Assembly (NCBI GenBank): GCA_028554645.1
Contig: JAQOOI010000017.1
Location: forward strand, 930,001-994,000
Source: Omphalotus guepiniiformis
Taxonomy: Eukaryota; Basidiomycota; Agaricomycetes; Agaricales; Omphalotaceae
DNA length: 64,000 nucleotides
Direction: 5' to 3'
In this document: positions 48,197 through 58,748 of the stretch, one piece after another
How the letters are laid out: every line of letters begins with the position of its first letter
Position numbering within the stretch: position 1 is the stretch's first letter
Made by a program: the position numbers and the translations under genes
Notes under the pieces: generated by a model
The model's input: only the letters and a program-made list of their open reading frames with translations
Databases searched by the model: none
Told to the model about the DNA's origin: nothing

Positions 48197-48930
48197 TCAG
48201 GACATGAGTCTCTCTCCCCAGACGAGTTTGTGTCGATAGGCTCGGTAAGCTCCCATAAGTGCAATCCAGGCGAGCCAACAACATATCACAAAAGATACTG
48301 TGAAAAGGAAACGCATGAATAATTTCCATCGCGTGGAAACAGGACTCGAGGATGTGAATATGACCATCCTCCAGCGTTCATAGAATTCTGTATTCAGCCA
48401 GGTCAAATCAGCCACCAAGGACTTAGCCTACATTGAATCACATGTTAATAGTTTGAAAGGGTGGAATGACCGAGATGCAACTTTACCTTCGTGCGACCAG
48501 AATCATAGACCGTCCTAATGTCGATAACTTGTGATTGTATCGTAGGAAGGGTCTCAGTCAAGTCCATTAGGTCCCTCATCGATTCATCAAGATCGTTGTG
48601 AATGGTGGGTATTTGTGTATTCAATGCTCGATCAGCACGCCTAGAGTTACGCTTAAATATAGTCGTTACGCGTCTGAAAGAAATGAAGAGGCTGAAGCTA
48701 ACACACCTTGAGTCCAGTAAATACTTCCTGCAAAGAGCTGTCCATAGCTCGGAAATTGCTTAAGCTTTCAGTTAGCTTGGACTGGAACAAAGCACAAAGG
48801 CCGTTAGACTTGGCCACGGATATCACCAGTAACAAGAACTCACTTCAAGCTCCTTCATTTGGTATTCATACTGGGAAGCCTGCTTAGAAACTTTCTTCAA
48901 AGCAGCTTCCAGTTTGCTAATACGATCCAT
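48197..48930 (-). CDS. Conserved-looking coiled-coil protein with C-terminal membrane helix, unknown function
   Basis: Unrecognised gene, reconstructed from four or more short exons. From MDRISKLEAALKKVSKQASQ it continues YEYQMKELESKLTESLSNFR, AMDSSLQEVFTGLK, RADRALNTQIPTIHNDLDES, MRDLMDLTETLPTIQSQVID, IRTVYDSGRTKAKSLVADLT, WLNTEFYERWRMVIFTSSSP, then a single hydrophobic helix LFMRFLFTVSFVICCWLAWI and a short basic end YRAYRHKLVWGERLMS. The heptad-like first half and C-terminal helix suggest a membrane-anchored coiled-coil tether. Consistent GT-AG junctions and a sustained reading frame argue that it is a real gene. The frame stays open upstream of the Met (VWSDPCPLQLEVTNLR), so the true start may lie in an earlier exon beyond 48990 that I could not place. 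Confidence 0.55.
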
Positions 48931-50039
48931 CCGAAGATTAGTTACTTCCAATTGAAGCGGACAGGGGTCACTCCAAACCTAGTTGACACTATTGCAGAGG
49001 CGTCTGCCTGAGAGCTCCAGATCGTCATTTCACTCTGACGAGCGTTCGTGGGCGATACAATTTGAGGACAAGGAAGAGAATTTGAACGGAGAAAAGACTA
49101 ACGAACCGCAAATTCTTTTCGCCTCCTTTAAAGAAGGATCAGAAAGATACCCACGAATTATCAGGTCACGTGTATCGGACCTATTGCCCGACCACAAATT
49201 CTCCGTCTTATTTCTCAGTTCTGTTTCTTCTACTGCACTGGTAGTTCATGAGTTAGCTTCATGTTTCAACCTCGTCAAGCTCGAGCAACCACTTGTCTTA
49301 TACTCCTTGCTAGACTCTCGTCGCAATTGTTGAACGAGCTACTGGTTTACTCGGCCTTTACAGCGTGGATGGGCTGCAGATCGGCAATTAGCCTCATGCC
49401 CCATACTCTCCCATACTTAACTTAGTGACGTTCTAGAGTGACGATCAGTCGCTCTCAAAAACTCTCCCCTATACACTGCCGCCGCCTGCGGGAATTGGAA
49501 AACATTCCCTCCTTCATTGCGTCACATCTTCGTGCGATCGGACTGAAGCAAACCAATTGAACATCGAGAAAGCTACCTGGGAGTCTCTGGAGTCATCTGA
49601 AGTAATGTAGCGAATCCGATGGTTGATGTACTATGGTTCAGGGCTGAAACTCATGCCTAACATCCCCAAGTCCGCATTGCTGAATGGGGCAGACATCAGT
49701 CTTCAAGCGCCTTTCTACTACATAAAATCGTTTTCCATCAGAATTTGCAATGCGGAGGAACGTGGAGTCTTAGGACACAGGAGGAAACAAATTAACAATT
49801 GACAGCAGAGCCGTCTAGACGTGCCTCAATCACCGGTAGCTGTTTCATTCTTGGGTAAATCGTCAGTTTCATCTTTACACCGCTCTCCTCTTTAATTGAG
49901 ATTGTCAGATTGAATGAGCAAACCATTCGTTTTATTGAACATTGGCCACAGCAAGATTCGGAATATCTTTTAAAAAAACTTGTTCGTTCCTTGATCCTAG
50001 AGACATTCGTCTCGGCTCATCGTTGGCCAAGGCAGCGAT

Positions 50040-50249
50040 GAAGACGGATACTGAATATATTCTAGATAATATCATGATCTTGAGGTGTGAACTGCAAATA
50101 GCGCTTTGATCATTCACTAAATTTGGTCATTTCTTTACAGCACTGAAGACGGATACTGAATATATTCTAGATATCATCATGATCTTGAGGTGTGAACTGC
50201 AAATAGCGCTTTGATCATTCACTAAATTTGGTCATTTTTTTACAGCACT
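50040..50249. repeat. Tandem duplication, two 105-bp units
   Basis: Unit 1 is 50040-50144 and unit 2 is 50145-50249, both beginning GAAGACGGATACTGAATATA and ending TTACAGCACT. They are directly abutting and equal in length, differing at a few bases (AGATAATATC versus AGATATCATC, and CATTTCTTT versus CATTTTTTT). The near-identity points to a recent event or to assembly duplication. Confidence 0.93.
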
Positions 50250-50816
50250 GAGCGAGTACTTGCCAAGACTTTTGTGCACTCCAGTCGCGCGCTGGATGGG
50301 AGCCTACTCAGCACTCAGCGCTCAGCAGCGAATACAGTCAGTGCCAGTCATACGTGGTCCATACTCTGCGATGCACTGAATCTGATGCCTTTTCCTTTCG
50401 CGCTCAGAAACCCATGATTGCTTAATCATATGTCCTTGCAGATACGCAACAACGACTCGAGGCGCATTCTGTTCAAATACATCAAATTCAAGACTTCATC
50501 TACCACCTGGGTCCTGCACGAAAGCTCTACGCAAGTCGAATGTTATGTGGCTTGCTTCCATTGCCAACTCCATTGCCGATACAGATATGACTATGACCCA
50601 GAACGGCTACACTTGGGCCACGGCCCACGGAGCTCAGAAGCTTCAGATACAACGCATGCTCACGCTGTACATTTCCGCTACAGTATTGGATGACCTCCCG
50701 TGGGCATTTCTAAACTAAATCCTATTCTAAACTCATATAAGCGAGCTTAGCCGAGTCTCCGAATCTCGCCAACGAGCTCACATCAGCGGAGTTTGTAATT
50801 TTACTCATTTCTAAAT

Positions 50817-50860
50817 TTTAATCTGGAAGGAGGGTACCCCCCCCTCTTCCAGACTAAAAT
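50817..50860. repeat. Foldback hairpin around a C-run
   Basis: TTTTAATCTGGAAGGAGGG faces CCCTCTTCCAGACTAAAA, an imperfect inverted repeat of about 18 bp per arm around a short TACCCC loop. It could form a strong hairpin. It lies in the gene-poor stretch. Confidence 0.75.
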
Positions 50861-51221
50861 CGTCTTTCTAAACATATTTCAAGCTCCGCTCGGAGATACA
50901 CCTTCCCTTTTTGTATTCGTCCCCGAGGGTCAGAGCTAGAGTTTTGCGTAGGGAGCCTTAGTGGTCACTTGCAAGTGGCTGTATTCGTCTCAAAAGGATG
51001 ATATATTGTCAGCTGTACATACTTATTGAACTTTAAAAGAGAATAAACATTTCTGTGAGCCCAATCTTCTTCGCCCTACCTAGTGGCTTTTGGGAAGAAT
51101 AACTTCCTATTCAGGCTTTCAGCCGGATTATTCTAGACCAAACATACTCCAAACATTTGGTCAACGGCTGGTCGACGGTTTTCTAAACTAGAGCTATCTT
51201 TTTTCAAAGTCCGCGTTTGAT

Positions 51222-51254
51222 GGATTTAGAAAACAATCTAGGTTTTCTAAATCC
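51222..51254. repeat. Perfect 13-bp inverted repeat with 7-nt loop
   Basis: GGATTTAGAAAAC (51222-51234) and GTTTTCTAAATCC (51242-51254) are exact reverse complements. The arm motif TTTTCTAAA recurs at 51180 and, as TTTCTAAA, several times between 50705 and 50875, so the hairpin may mark the end of a small non-autonomous element. Confidence 0.85.
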
Positions 51255-52446
51255 ACGGGAGGTCACCCATTATCCCGAGTTGGGCCGCATTGAAAACAAT
51301 TCAATTATGAAGCATGCGCGTGCGCTGCGCCGCCTGTCGTCTCGTCGTCTGCCCCTTGGTATCCCCTTTTGTCAAGCCTGGATATCTGGCAGTTCGGCTT
51401 CCAATATAGTACACAGGGATCTCTGTCTACTCGAAGCACACTAATTGGGCTCTGGGAGAGATTCGCAGAAGCTTCGATGTCGTGAATAGGAACCAAATTC
51501 GACTTGACCAGCGTCCCTGGCCTGTCTTCCGCGTCTGAGAGATTGCCAGCGAATTTGGATGGAGTAGCAGCACGGGAAGTCTGGAAGCATTTGGCTTCAT
51601 ACATGACTTTCATCAGGACCACTGTATCTTGAGTGCCTTCGCTGTGCCGACGAGATCTAGGCTTCTTAGGCCATCAAACTTCAAGCCCCTTTCGATGCTC
51701 GACCTTCTTGTGAATCCTGGTCAGCTCAGGGCGTCCAAGCCTGCGATTCTCTTTTTCATTTTTTTTGCTTACAGATATTCTCAGATAGGTGTCGAGGCCG
51801 CATCGACTTCAAATAGTTGAACTGAAATCAGTGCTATGAGCAGGCTATGAGATCGATAAGCGTGAGGCAGCTATTTTTTAGATCTTTTTGGCGACAAGTC
51901 TGATCTTTCGCTCGAATCTCTAGGTGTCTAGTCCTGCTCAGCCAACTATATACATCTACACAGTATGTTTGTCGCGCAAATACCTGATGTAGGCTTCCTC
52001 AACACGAGGTTACCATTCTCGAAATGAGCATGATTTCTGCATTTGAGTCCCATGATTTCCGATTTGCATGCTTCATCAGATATCATCTGGCACGAGTAAA
52101 TTGTGAGCATGGCTCTATATTTGTTTCCTTGTGTAATCTTGTCTTATCGCTACCTAACCTCTGTAATAGCGCTCAGAGCATCTGCTCGTGCCGAAGCTTT
52201 ACCACGCTGAATGCCATTTGCGTGTTTGTCTCTTGATGAAGACACTTCCTTCAGTGCTTCCTAGGGGCACCTTCTTGGATCACTTGTACACTTTTGGATT
52301 GTTCTACGTCTTTGCTTGGCCGACGAATCTAATGATAGACCTGCAGACTTGTTGAGGTTCAGCTCGCGTTGATGCGACGAACCGCAAAGAGTAGTGGCCT
52401 TCTCATAATGATTTTGGGATTGGAAGATTTGCCTGGGGCCTTCGCG

Positions 52447-52454
52447 TATAAAAA
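52447..52454 (+). promoter_or_regulatory. TATA box of first GH18 gene
   Basis: TATAAAAA lies 71 bp before the ATG at 52518. Equivalent boxes precede the other two array members. Confidence 0.6.
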
Positions 52455-52517
52455 CCAATCTCAATTCGTCGGACCTTTAGCTCCACAGGCCCCAATCTTC
52501 CTACAGATCTTCTTGGG

Positions 52518-54105
52518 ATGGCTTTTTCCTTCTCTAGTATTACACTCGTCGCCTCGACGCTTCTATGCTGTCTTGCTCGTGTGAGCGGTAGCGCTGTTCA
52601 TAATACTACATTCGAAGGTCTTGATAGTCAAGCTCGAGACATCCTTGCTCGTGCTACGCCTGCTGCTCCACATTTCGTTGTTTACAGTGACATTGCTGTC
52701 ACGACAAGTGGGCCTCCTGCTGTGTCCGACATAAAGGTGAGAATTTGAACTCATTTATCAATTTGGCTGACTGACCTGTGTTCGTTGTAGGGATTCAATG
52801 TTTTGTAAGTATCGACAAACTCCTCTGTAAAAAGTGATAAACCGACCCTTGCCAGTGCTATATCTTTTCTCCTCTTAGAGGGTCCTTGGGACCAGGTACC
52901 GTGTATTCCTTCATCTTGACATCCTCAAATAACTCGATTTTAGGCCCAAGTTTGGGTTGATCTTACCGCGGACGAGAGATCTTCGATTAAATCCCAATAT
53001 GCTGCCGCCGGCATCAAGCTTATCGTTTCTGCCTTTGGCTCGACAGATGTACCCACAACAACTGGAGCGGACCCTATTGCCACGGCCAATACTATGGCTG
53101 CTTGGGTCATTCAATATGGACTAGATGGTATCGACGTCGACTATGAGGTAGGCCCGTATATATTTGGGTTTCGTTCCCGGTAGCTTATGTTTCCAAAGGA
53201 TTTCGGCGCCATAGACGCCGGTGATGGCAAAGCTGAAGTACGTGTTTAATCTGTATACACACTATCATTAACCCTTTGTTTTTCCTGCAGGCATGGCTCA
53301 TTAGTTTCACGAAGCAGCTACGCACAAAGTTGCCTCAAGGAGAATATATCTTGACACACGCTCGTAAGTCTAAATATGCACATGCAATGTTTAGATAACG
53401 AAGATAACGAATATCACTCACGTTCGACAGCCGTTGCGCCTTGGTGAGTATGACCCTACGTCTGGTGGTACGATCCTTGCTGACGATGAGCTTTACTAGG
53501 TTTTCACCGGGCAAGTTTGGTGGAGGTGCCTACCTCACCGTAGACTCAGAGGCCGGAAGTCTGATCGATTGGTACAACATACAGGTGTGTATCATCTTTA
53601 CCATGCAGATATTCTGTAATCTGACTGCGTTTTCCAGTTCTACAACCGTAAGTAATAGAACTTGAGTGATATAAACTTACGCTGAAAACCCACCAGAGGG
53701 CACATCTGAGTACACGACCTGCACTGGTCTCTTGACTACTTCGTCTAGCACCTGGCCCAACTCTGCTCTGTTCCAGATTGCAGCCAGCGGCGTCGAGTTG
53801 GACAAGTTGGTCATAGGCAAGCCAGCTACAACAGGGTAACCTCAATTACTCCCTCATGGTGATTTGAAGTTCATCACTATATTCATCATCTAGTGACGCC
53901 AACAATGGATATATGGATCCAAGCACGCTTGCAACCTGCGTTGCAACGGCGAAGAATGAAGGATGGAGTAAGTGGTTTCGCCAGCCCAGAGTATGTGTGC
54001 TAATGCCCAGTGCTCCTCCCAGCTGCAGGGGTGATGGCGTGGCAGTATCCGCATGGCGAGAGTTCGTGGATAACTGAAGTGCGCGCGTCGTCATGGCCAG
54101 TTTAG
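52518..54105 (+). CDS. Secreted GH18 glycosidase (chitinase/endoglycosidase-like), array copy 1
   Basis: TIM-barrel hydrolase of family 18. Signal peptide MAFSFSSITLVASTLLCCLA-RVSGSA. After a short pro-like linker (ATPAAPHFVVYSDIAVTTSG) the barrel runs through SQYAAAGIKLIVSAFGSTDV, AAWVIQYGLDGIDVDYEDFG (catalytic DGIDVDYE, last Glu the acid/base), KAEAWLISFTKQLRTKLPQG, EYILTHAPVAPWFSPGKFGG, GSLIDWYNIQFYNQGTSEYT, ALFQIAASGVELDKLVIGKP and SAGVMAWQYPHGESSWITEV. The last Trp-containing strand is typical of barrel strand 8. About twelve short exons; all introns seen have GT-AG ends. It ends 178 bp before the next gene. It is the most divergent of the three copies. Whether it cuts chitin or N-glycan cores cannot be told. 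Confidence 0.88.
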
Positions 54106-54282
54106 AAGAGCACGTACGTCGTAGAGTTAGGTAGAATTCCTTTGTTAAGTAACTTATCAGAATCAGATATACAGTACGTTTACATACATCTGAAATTTGA
54201 ATGGACAGCCACACTGCACGTGGTGGGCGCTAAAGTGTCTTTCCCTTGAGCTCATTGTCAGTCTTCATGCATCTCATACGCT

Positions 54283-56244
54283 ATGTCCTCTGAGAGTGAT
54301 TCAGAAAGGGCATCTACGTCTTCACACAAGAGTAAAGGAAAGGCTCGCGATGTCTCAGAGCGCACTCCCCTTCTTGCAAATGCATCGGGGTCGTCACTAC
54401 CCTCGGAGAATTTCACTCCTCGTACTCGAAGTCGAATAGGAACCCAGCTTCTCTGTGTTTTCATAACATCCTTGATAATATGTGTGCTTGCCCTAGCTAT
54501 TCTCGCACTTCTTCTCTGGTCGTATCTCTCGCGGGCTTCAAATATGTCACCAGAACAGATACTCCACGAGGCTATGGTGTTTGAGGGACCAGACCGCGTG
54601 GACATACTAAATATCTCTTGGTCGGGCGGTATTTGGATGAATGTTGAGGGAAGAGTCGGCCTTGACGCTGGTGCAGTTGCGGGAGTAAACACAGATCCCC
54701 GCTCAGACGGATTACTGGAGAGTATCTGGAAATCGTTCGGCCGCTGGGGCGTTCGGAATCTAGGTTCAGTATCTGTTAACTCTTCCAAAATTACTATAAC
54801 TGCGTCTCAGGATCAGTCCGTGATCTTGGCTATCTTGGAAATACCACCAGTAGAGGTTCCTTTGACAGTAGATCCACCACCGGAACGAACATGGTTGCAC
54901 CAACTGTCAACTCCAGTTTTCGTCCGGCCCACCTCAAATACATCTGCACTTGTTCATTTTGTACGAGAGGCGTGGCAAGAAGGAGCAGTGAGAGTAAATG
55001 CCTTTATTGACGAGGTTGATGTTCATGGAGGGGCACTGAGTGGCCATGGTTGGAAACAAAAATTGCACCAGACCATTTTCAACGTGCGGACGTTGGTTGC
55101 CTTCAAGAGTACGTATTTCGAGTCTCTGTTGACAACATATTCTCATTGTTCCTCTATAGTTCCGGATATGCCAGGTTTACCTCAACCAGGGCGCCATACG
55201 CCGCTACCTTCCTTTGCTGACTTGGTCACCCTTACTTCTTTTAAACTTCTCACTGAGACGGGAAACATGTCTCTTCAAGCAGTGGCAACAGTCGTTGATC
55301 CTGCGCCACTCACATTGAACCTCACTACCCCCTCATTACCATTCGTTGTGTCTCTACCCTCCCCCAATACATCCTCTGTACCTATTGCAGCAGTCAGCAC
55401 TAAAGCCTTCAGTCTCACCCATCCCAACATAACCTTAGATATCACTGGACACGTCCTTCCACTTCCTGCTTTTGCATCTCCTATACTTTCTTCGTTCCTC
55501 ACTCGTTATCTTTCTGGACTATCAAACCCTATTCTTATTTCTACCCCGCTTATCCCGGGCTTTGACCTCGACGCAGATTTTCCAGCTCCACAGCCTAAAC
55601 CTCGCGTTCTTCGAGATGTTACTATACACGACATGAAGGTCAAGCCTGGAAATACTTTCCTTGCCAGTGGCACTGTCGTAGCTCGCGTCGTTCTGCCCAA
55701 GGGAATGGACATTGATCTGGAAGTAAAAAGCGTCTTCCCAGATGTGCTCGTATTCGATGGCGAGGTTCCGGATACTGTGCCTAATTCCATCACCGCCCCT
55801 CCCCCGTCTTTCCCTCCTCTACCCGACCCTCTGCCAGAACGGGCCTTCGGGCATATTAGACCTGATGATTGGTTGAAAGCCAAATGTGTCCCGGTGGATC
55901 CTGAGGAAGAAGAGGGATCCGCTTTTGCGGTATCAGCGAGGTTCGTTGACGTAGCTTTAGAAGTCTTACCGGGAAGGCAGAAAGAGTTCAGTGATTTCGT
56001 TAGCAAGGTGAGATCAACTTTTTCAAATAATGCACGCTGAGTTCACTCTCGGTCGGATTATCAGATTATTTTCGCTCACGGTGCAGTGGCTGGTATCTCT
56101 GGGACGACGGCTGTGGCTGTTGACGTTCAAGGATTACCACTGAATGGACCAGAGGGTCAAGAAGGGATGTATCTAAGTGGCCTTCCCTTTCGTGGAAACG
56201 TTAATGTCGGCAAGGAAAGTATAGACGACATAATGAGATACTAA
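54283..56244 (+). CDS. Conserved fungal single-pass membrane protein with large lumenal domain
   Basis: Mostly one long exon plus a short intron near 55109-55159 and a last exon from 56068. N-terminus MSSESDSERASTSSHKSKGK, then an acidic-dileucine-like SERTPLLANASG, and one membrane helix (LCVFITSLIICVLALAILAL-LLWSY). The lumenal part of about 500 residues contains repeated lipid-transfer or LEA-type beta segments (SVSVNSSKITITASQDQSVI, IHDMKVKPGNTFLASGTVVA, LPKGMDIDLEVKSVFPDVLV, DWLKAKCVPVDPEEE, FVDVALEVLPGRQKEFSDFV). The last exon adds IIFAHGAVAGISGTTAVAVD and VQGLPLNGPEG, ending DDIMRY. The layout resembles the fungal vacuole/pre-rRNA-processing annotated membrane family with repeated DUF3712-like folds (for example Tag1), which is a family-level impression only. 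It sits between GH18 copies 1 and 2. Confidence 0.6.
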
Positions 56245-57099
56245 GTAGATGGGAGAATGTAGTACTTCATTAGTGTATGATCTTGTCTTGACCTCTATTG
56301 TGTAGTTGGAGCATCTAGTCACAACTTGGCCCGTGTAGTATATTGTATATATCTTGTATAGCAGGATATGATCTAAACCAAGGATGTAAGAGTGTTTTAA
56401 GAGTGTTATTCTCCCGGATTCACTTATAAGACGCTTCCCGAAGTGATCTAGGGGTAGCCTTACATAACGTTGTTCTTCTTCTGCATGCCCGTTCAAGTGC
56501 TGTATATTGCTTTATCCTAGTCCTGAAGCACGCCAAGCCCGATATCGATAGTCGTCTCATAGAGGCACAAGTCACCAAGCTAGCTTTTTTTCAATGTAGA
56601 TCAGATCGTCACCAAATTCATCGGAGAGCTACCTACCTCTTTGAAGGGTGTCGCGTCCACGCACACAGTGAAGATTCACAACGCCGCACCCCATATTGCT
56701 GATTCCTCCTACTCGGTATGGTCATCTCGGAACCCCCGAGCGCGTTGTCATGTTGTCAAGAGACTCAATAATGTTGCTCGCTTCTTATGTTCTCGATTCT
56801 TATGTTCTCAATTTGTATTCGGCGAAGAAATTGCGAGCGACACTCGTTTGTGTAAGGCGCGTCGGTGGAGCATCTTTGGAGCATTTTAAACGGTGAGTTG
56901 TCCTCGAGCTTGTTACGAGCACGCAGGACGATGCTCTTAGAGTACTGAATGAGTTAAAACACGGTGAATATTTTTTTCCACCTAGTATCTCTATGCGCAG
57001 TCCAATGCTCCACCTGCTAGATGCTTCCCATGTTATGGAAGCAGTAAGCTCGATTCGTAACGCTTTTGGTATACGACCGTTTCCTGCTAGAAGCTCAAG
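56245..57099. other. Intergenic upstream of GH18 copy 2
   Basis: About 0.85 kb. Frames are short, unconserved. No repeat or RNA gene recognised. Contains the distal promoter of copy 2. Confidence 0.4.
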
Positions 57100-57106
57100 T
57101 ATAAAT
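57100..57106 (+). promoter_or_regulatory. TATA box of second GH18 gene
   Basis: TATAAAT lies 64 bp before the ATG at 57164. Confidence 0.6.
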
Positions 57107-57163
57107 GGATGGGAAGTTCGAGATGGATAGTCATACTGGTAACCCTCCAGTACTTGTTTTGAT

Positions 57164-58748
57164 ATGGTTGCTCTCTTCGGTATCCCTGGGACTATTTTGA
57201 CCGTCCTCACCTTGTCATACTTGACGCAAGCTGCCGCTCTCGCTGCTCAAGCTCACCATGCTGTGCCTACCAGCAATAACGACACCAATAGTACAGTTCC
57301 TGATCCTCCTCATTGGGTCATCTACAGCGACAAATTTGTGTCTGGTACCACTGGTCCTCCTAATGCGTCTGAAATACAGGCGAGTAATTCACTAGCGTGA
57401 TACAGGAGCTTGCTAACCTTGTACCTCGCTAGGGATATAGTGTCTTGTGAGTGTATTTCTGTTATCCTCCTATAGTCTTCCTCCTCATCGGTACCAGTGC
57501 ACTCTCGTTTCTGCTCACCGAGGGTGCATTTGACAAGGCAAGTTTACAAATACCACTTTGATTGTACCCACCTCTAATCGTTCGGTAGGCGGAAGAATGG
57601 ACTCAACTCACCGCCGATGAACGGGCATCAGTCAAAGCAGAGTATGAGGCAGCTGGAATCAAGCTCATTGTGTCTGTTTTCGGATCTACAGACGCACCGA
57701 CGTCTTCTGGTGCAGATCCCGTCGACACGGCCGATACCATGGCTGCATGGGTCAAAGAGTTTGATTTGGATGGTGTTGATGTTGACTATGAGGTGGGCTT
57801 TGCTTTCAGCACGGGACAATTTCTTTGAGCGGTTGTTAATGTCTCTTGCAGGACTTCAATGCTATAAACGCTGGCGATGGTAAAGCAGAGGTAAGACTCA
57901 TACCTGTGAATTGAGGAAAGACTGACCTCTATCAGGCTTGGCTTGCGACATTCACTAAAGAACTCCGCAAACAATTACCGCAAGGTTCATATATATTGAC
58001 TCATGCTCGTGAGCAGTTCGACTTTAGAACTTTATGAGGTGATTTGACCAGTCTTTTCTTCCAGCCGTTGCACCATGGCAAGCATATAGCCTCCAATTTG
58101 TTGGTCAACCACGTTACTCATAGCAGTGCAGGTTCTCGCCCAACAAGTTCGGGGGAGGCGCATATCTTACAGTCGATCAAACCGTCGGTGACCTAATTGA
58201 TTGGTATAATGTGCAGGTGCGTCCGAACCCGCAATATAATTTGACGCATGAACAAGACTGATTGCTACCTGTCTAGTTTTATAACCGTGCGTATACTTTT
58301 GCGTATAGTTAAAGACTCGTCGTACTCAGCTCTTATACAGAAGGGACTTCTGAATACACGACTTGCGATGGCCTCTTGAACAACTCGTCAAGTACCTGGC
58401 CAAACAGCGCGCTGTTTCAGATCGCCGCGAGTAATGTTTCCCTCTCAAAGCTCGTTATAGGCAAACCAGCCACGTCGAGGTAAGCGTTCTTGTTCGTAGC
58501 TCCATATCAGACTTTGAGAATGCCTTCAGTGATGCTTCTAACGGTTTCATAAACACTACCACACTGGCAACCTGCGTTCAGACCGCCAAGGAGCAGGGAT
58601 GGGGTAAGTTTTTTAATTTATCTTATTATTGCTTTCGAACAGCGATTCACATGGATCCTCGATAGACGCTGGGGTCATGGTCTGGGAGTTCCCAGACGCA
58701 GCTGCATCTTGGATTGAAGAAGTCAGGCAGCTGGCTTTCCCGGTGTGA
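57164..58748 (+). CDS. Secreted GH18 glycosidase, array copy 2
   Basis: Same family and exon layout as copy 1. Signal peptide MVALFGIPGTILTVLTLSYL-TQAAALA; the pro region contains PDPPHWVIYSDKFVSGTTGP. The core includes SFLLTEGAFDKAEEWTQLTA, AEYEAAGIKLIVSVFGSTDA, EFDLDGVDVDYEDFNAINAG (catalytic DGVDVDYE), ELRKQLPQGSYILTHAPVAP, joined to WFSPNKFGGGAYLTVDQTVG, LIDWYNVQFYNQGTSEYTTC and DAGVMVWEFPDAAASWIEEV. The junction inside APW-FSP uses a non-canonical GC-AG intron, 58078-58131 (54 nt). It is closer to copy 3 than to copy 1, sharing VWEFPDAAASWI and the GC donor. It appears intact. Confidence 0.88.

Larger units (their letters stand above)
48990..52446. other. Gene-poor stretch of about 3.5 kb with repeats
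   Basis: No supported protein gene. Short frames (for example 51305-51622 minus and 48983-49333 plus) resemble nothing known. The stretch contains the 105-bp tandem duplication and foldback hairpins listed separately, and many TTTCTAAA motifs between 50700 and 51260. It may be a decayed or non-autonomous mobile element landing zone; that is inference. Confidence 0.5.

Noticed and set aside
48983..49333. 116-codon plus-strand frame overlapping the 5' side of the coiled-coil gene
   Set aside because: No recognisable domain; may simply cover the unplaced first exon of the minus-strand gene.
50518..50718. Open frame of about 66 codons (TKALRKSNVMWLASIANSIA...) with plausible composition
   Set aside because: No start in context, no family match, and it ends in a TTTCTAAA-rich stretch. 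Too short to tell from chance.
51305..51622. Minus-strand 105-codon frame in the gene-poor stretch
   Set aside because: Some gene-like appearance, but no motif, no neighbouring exons and no family match.
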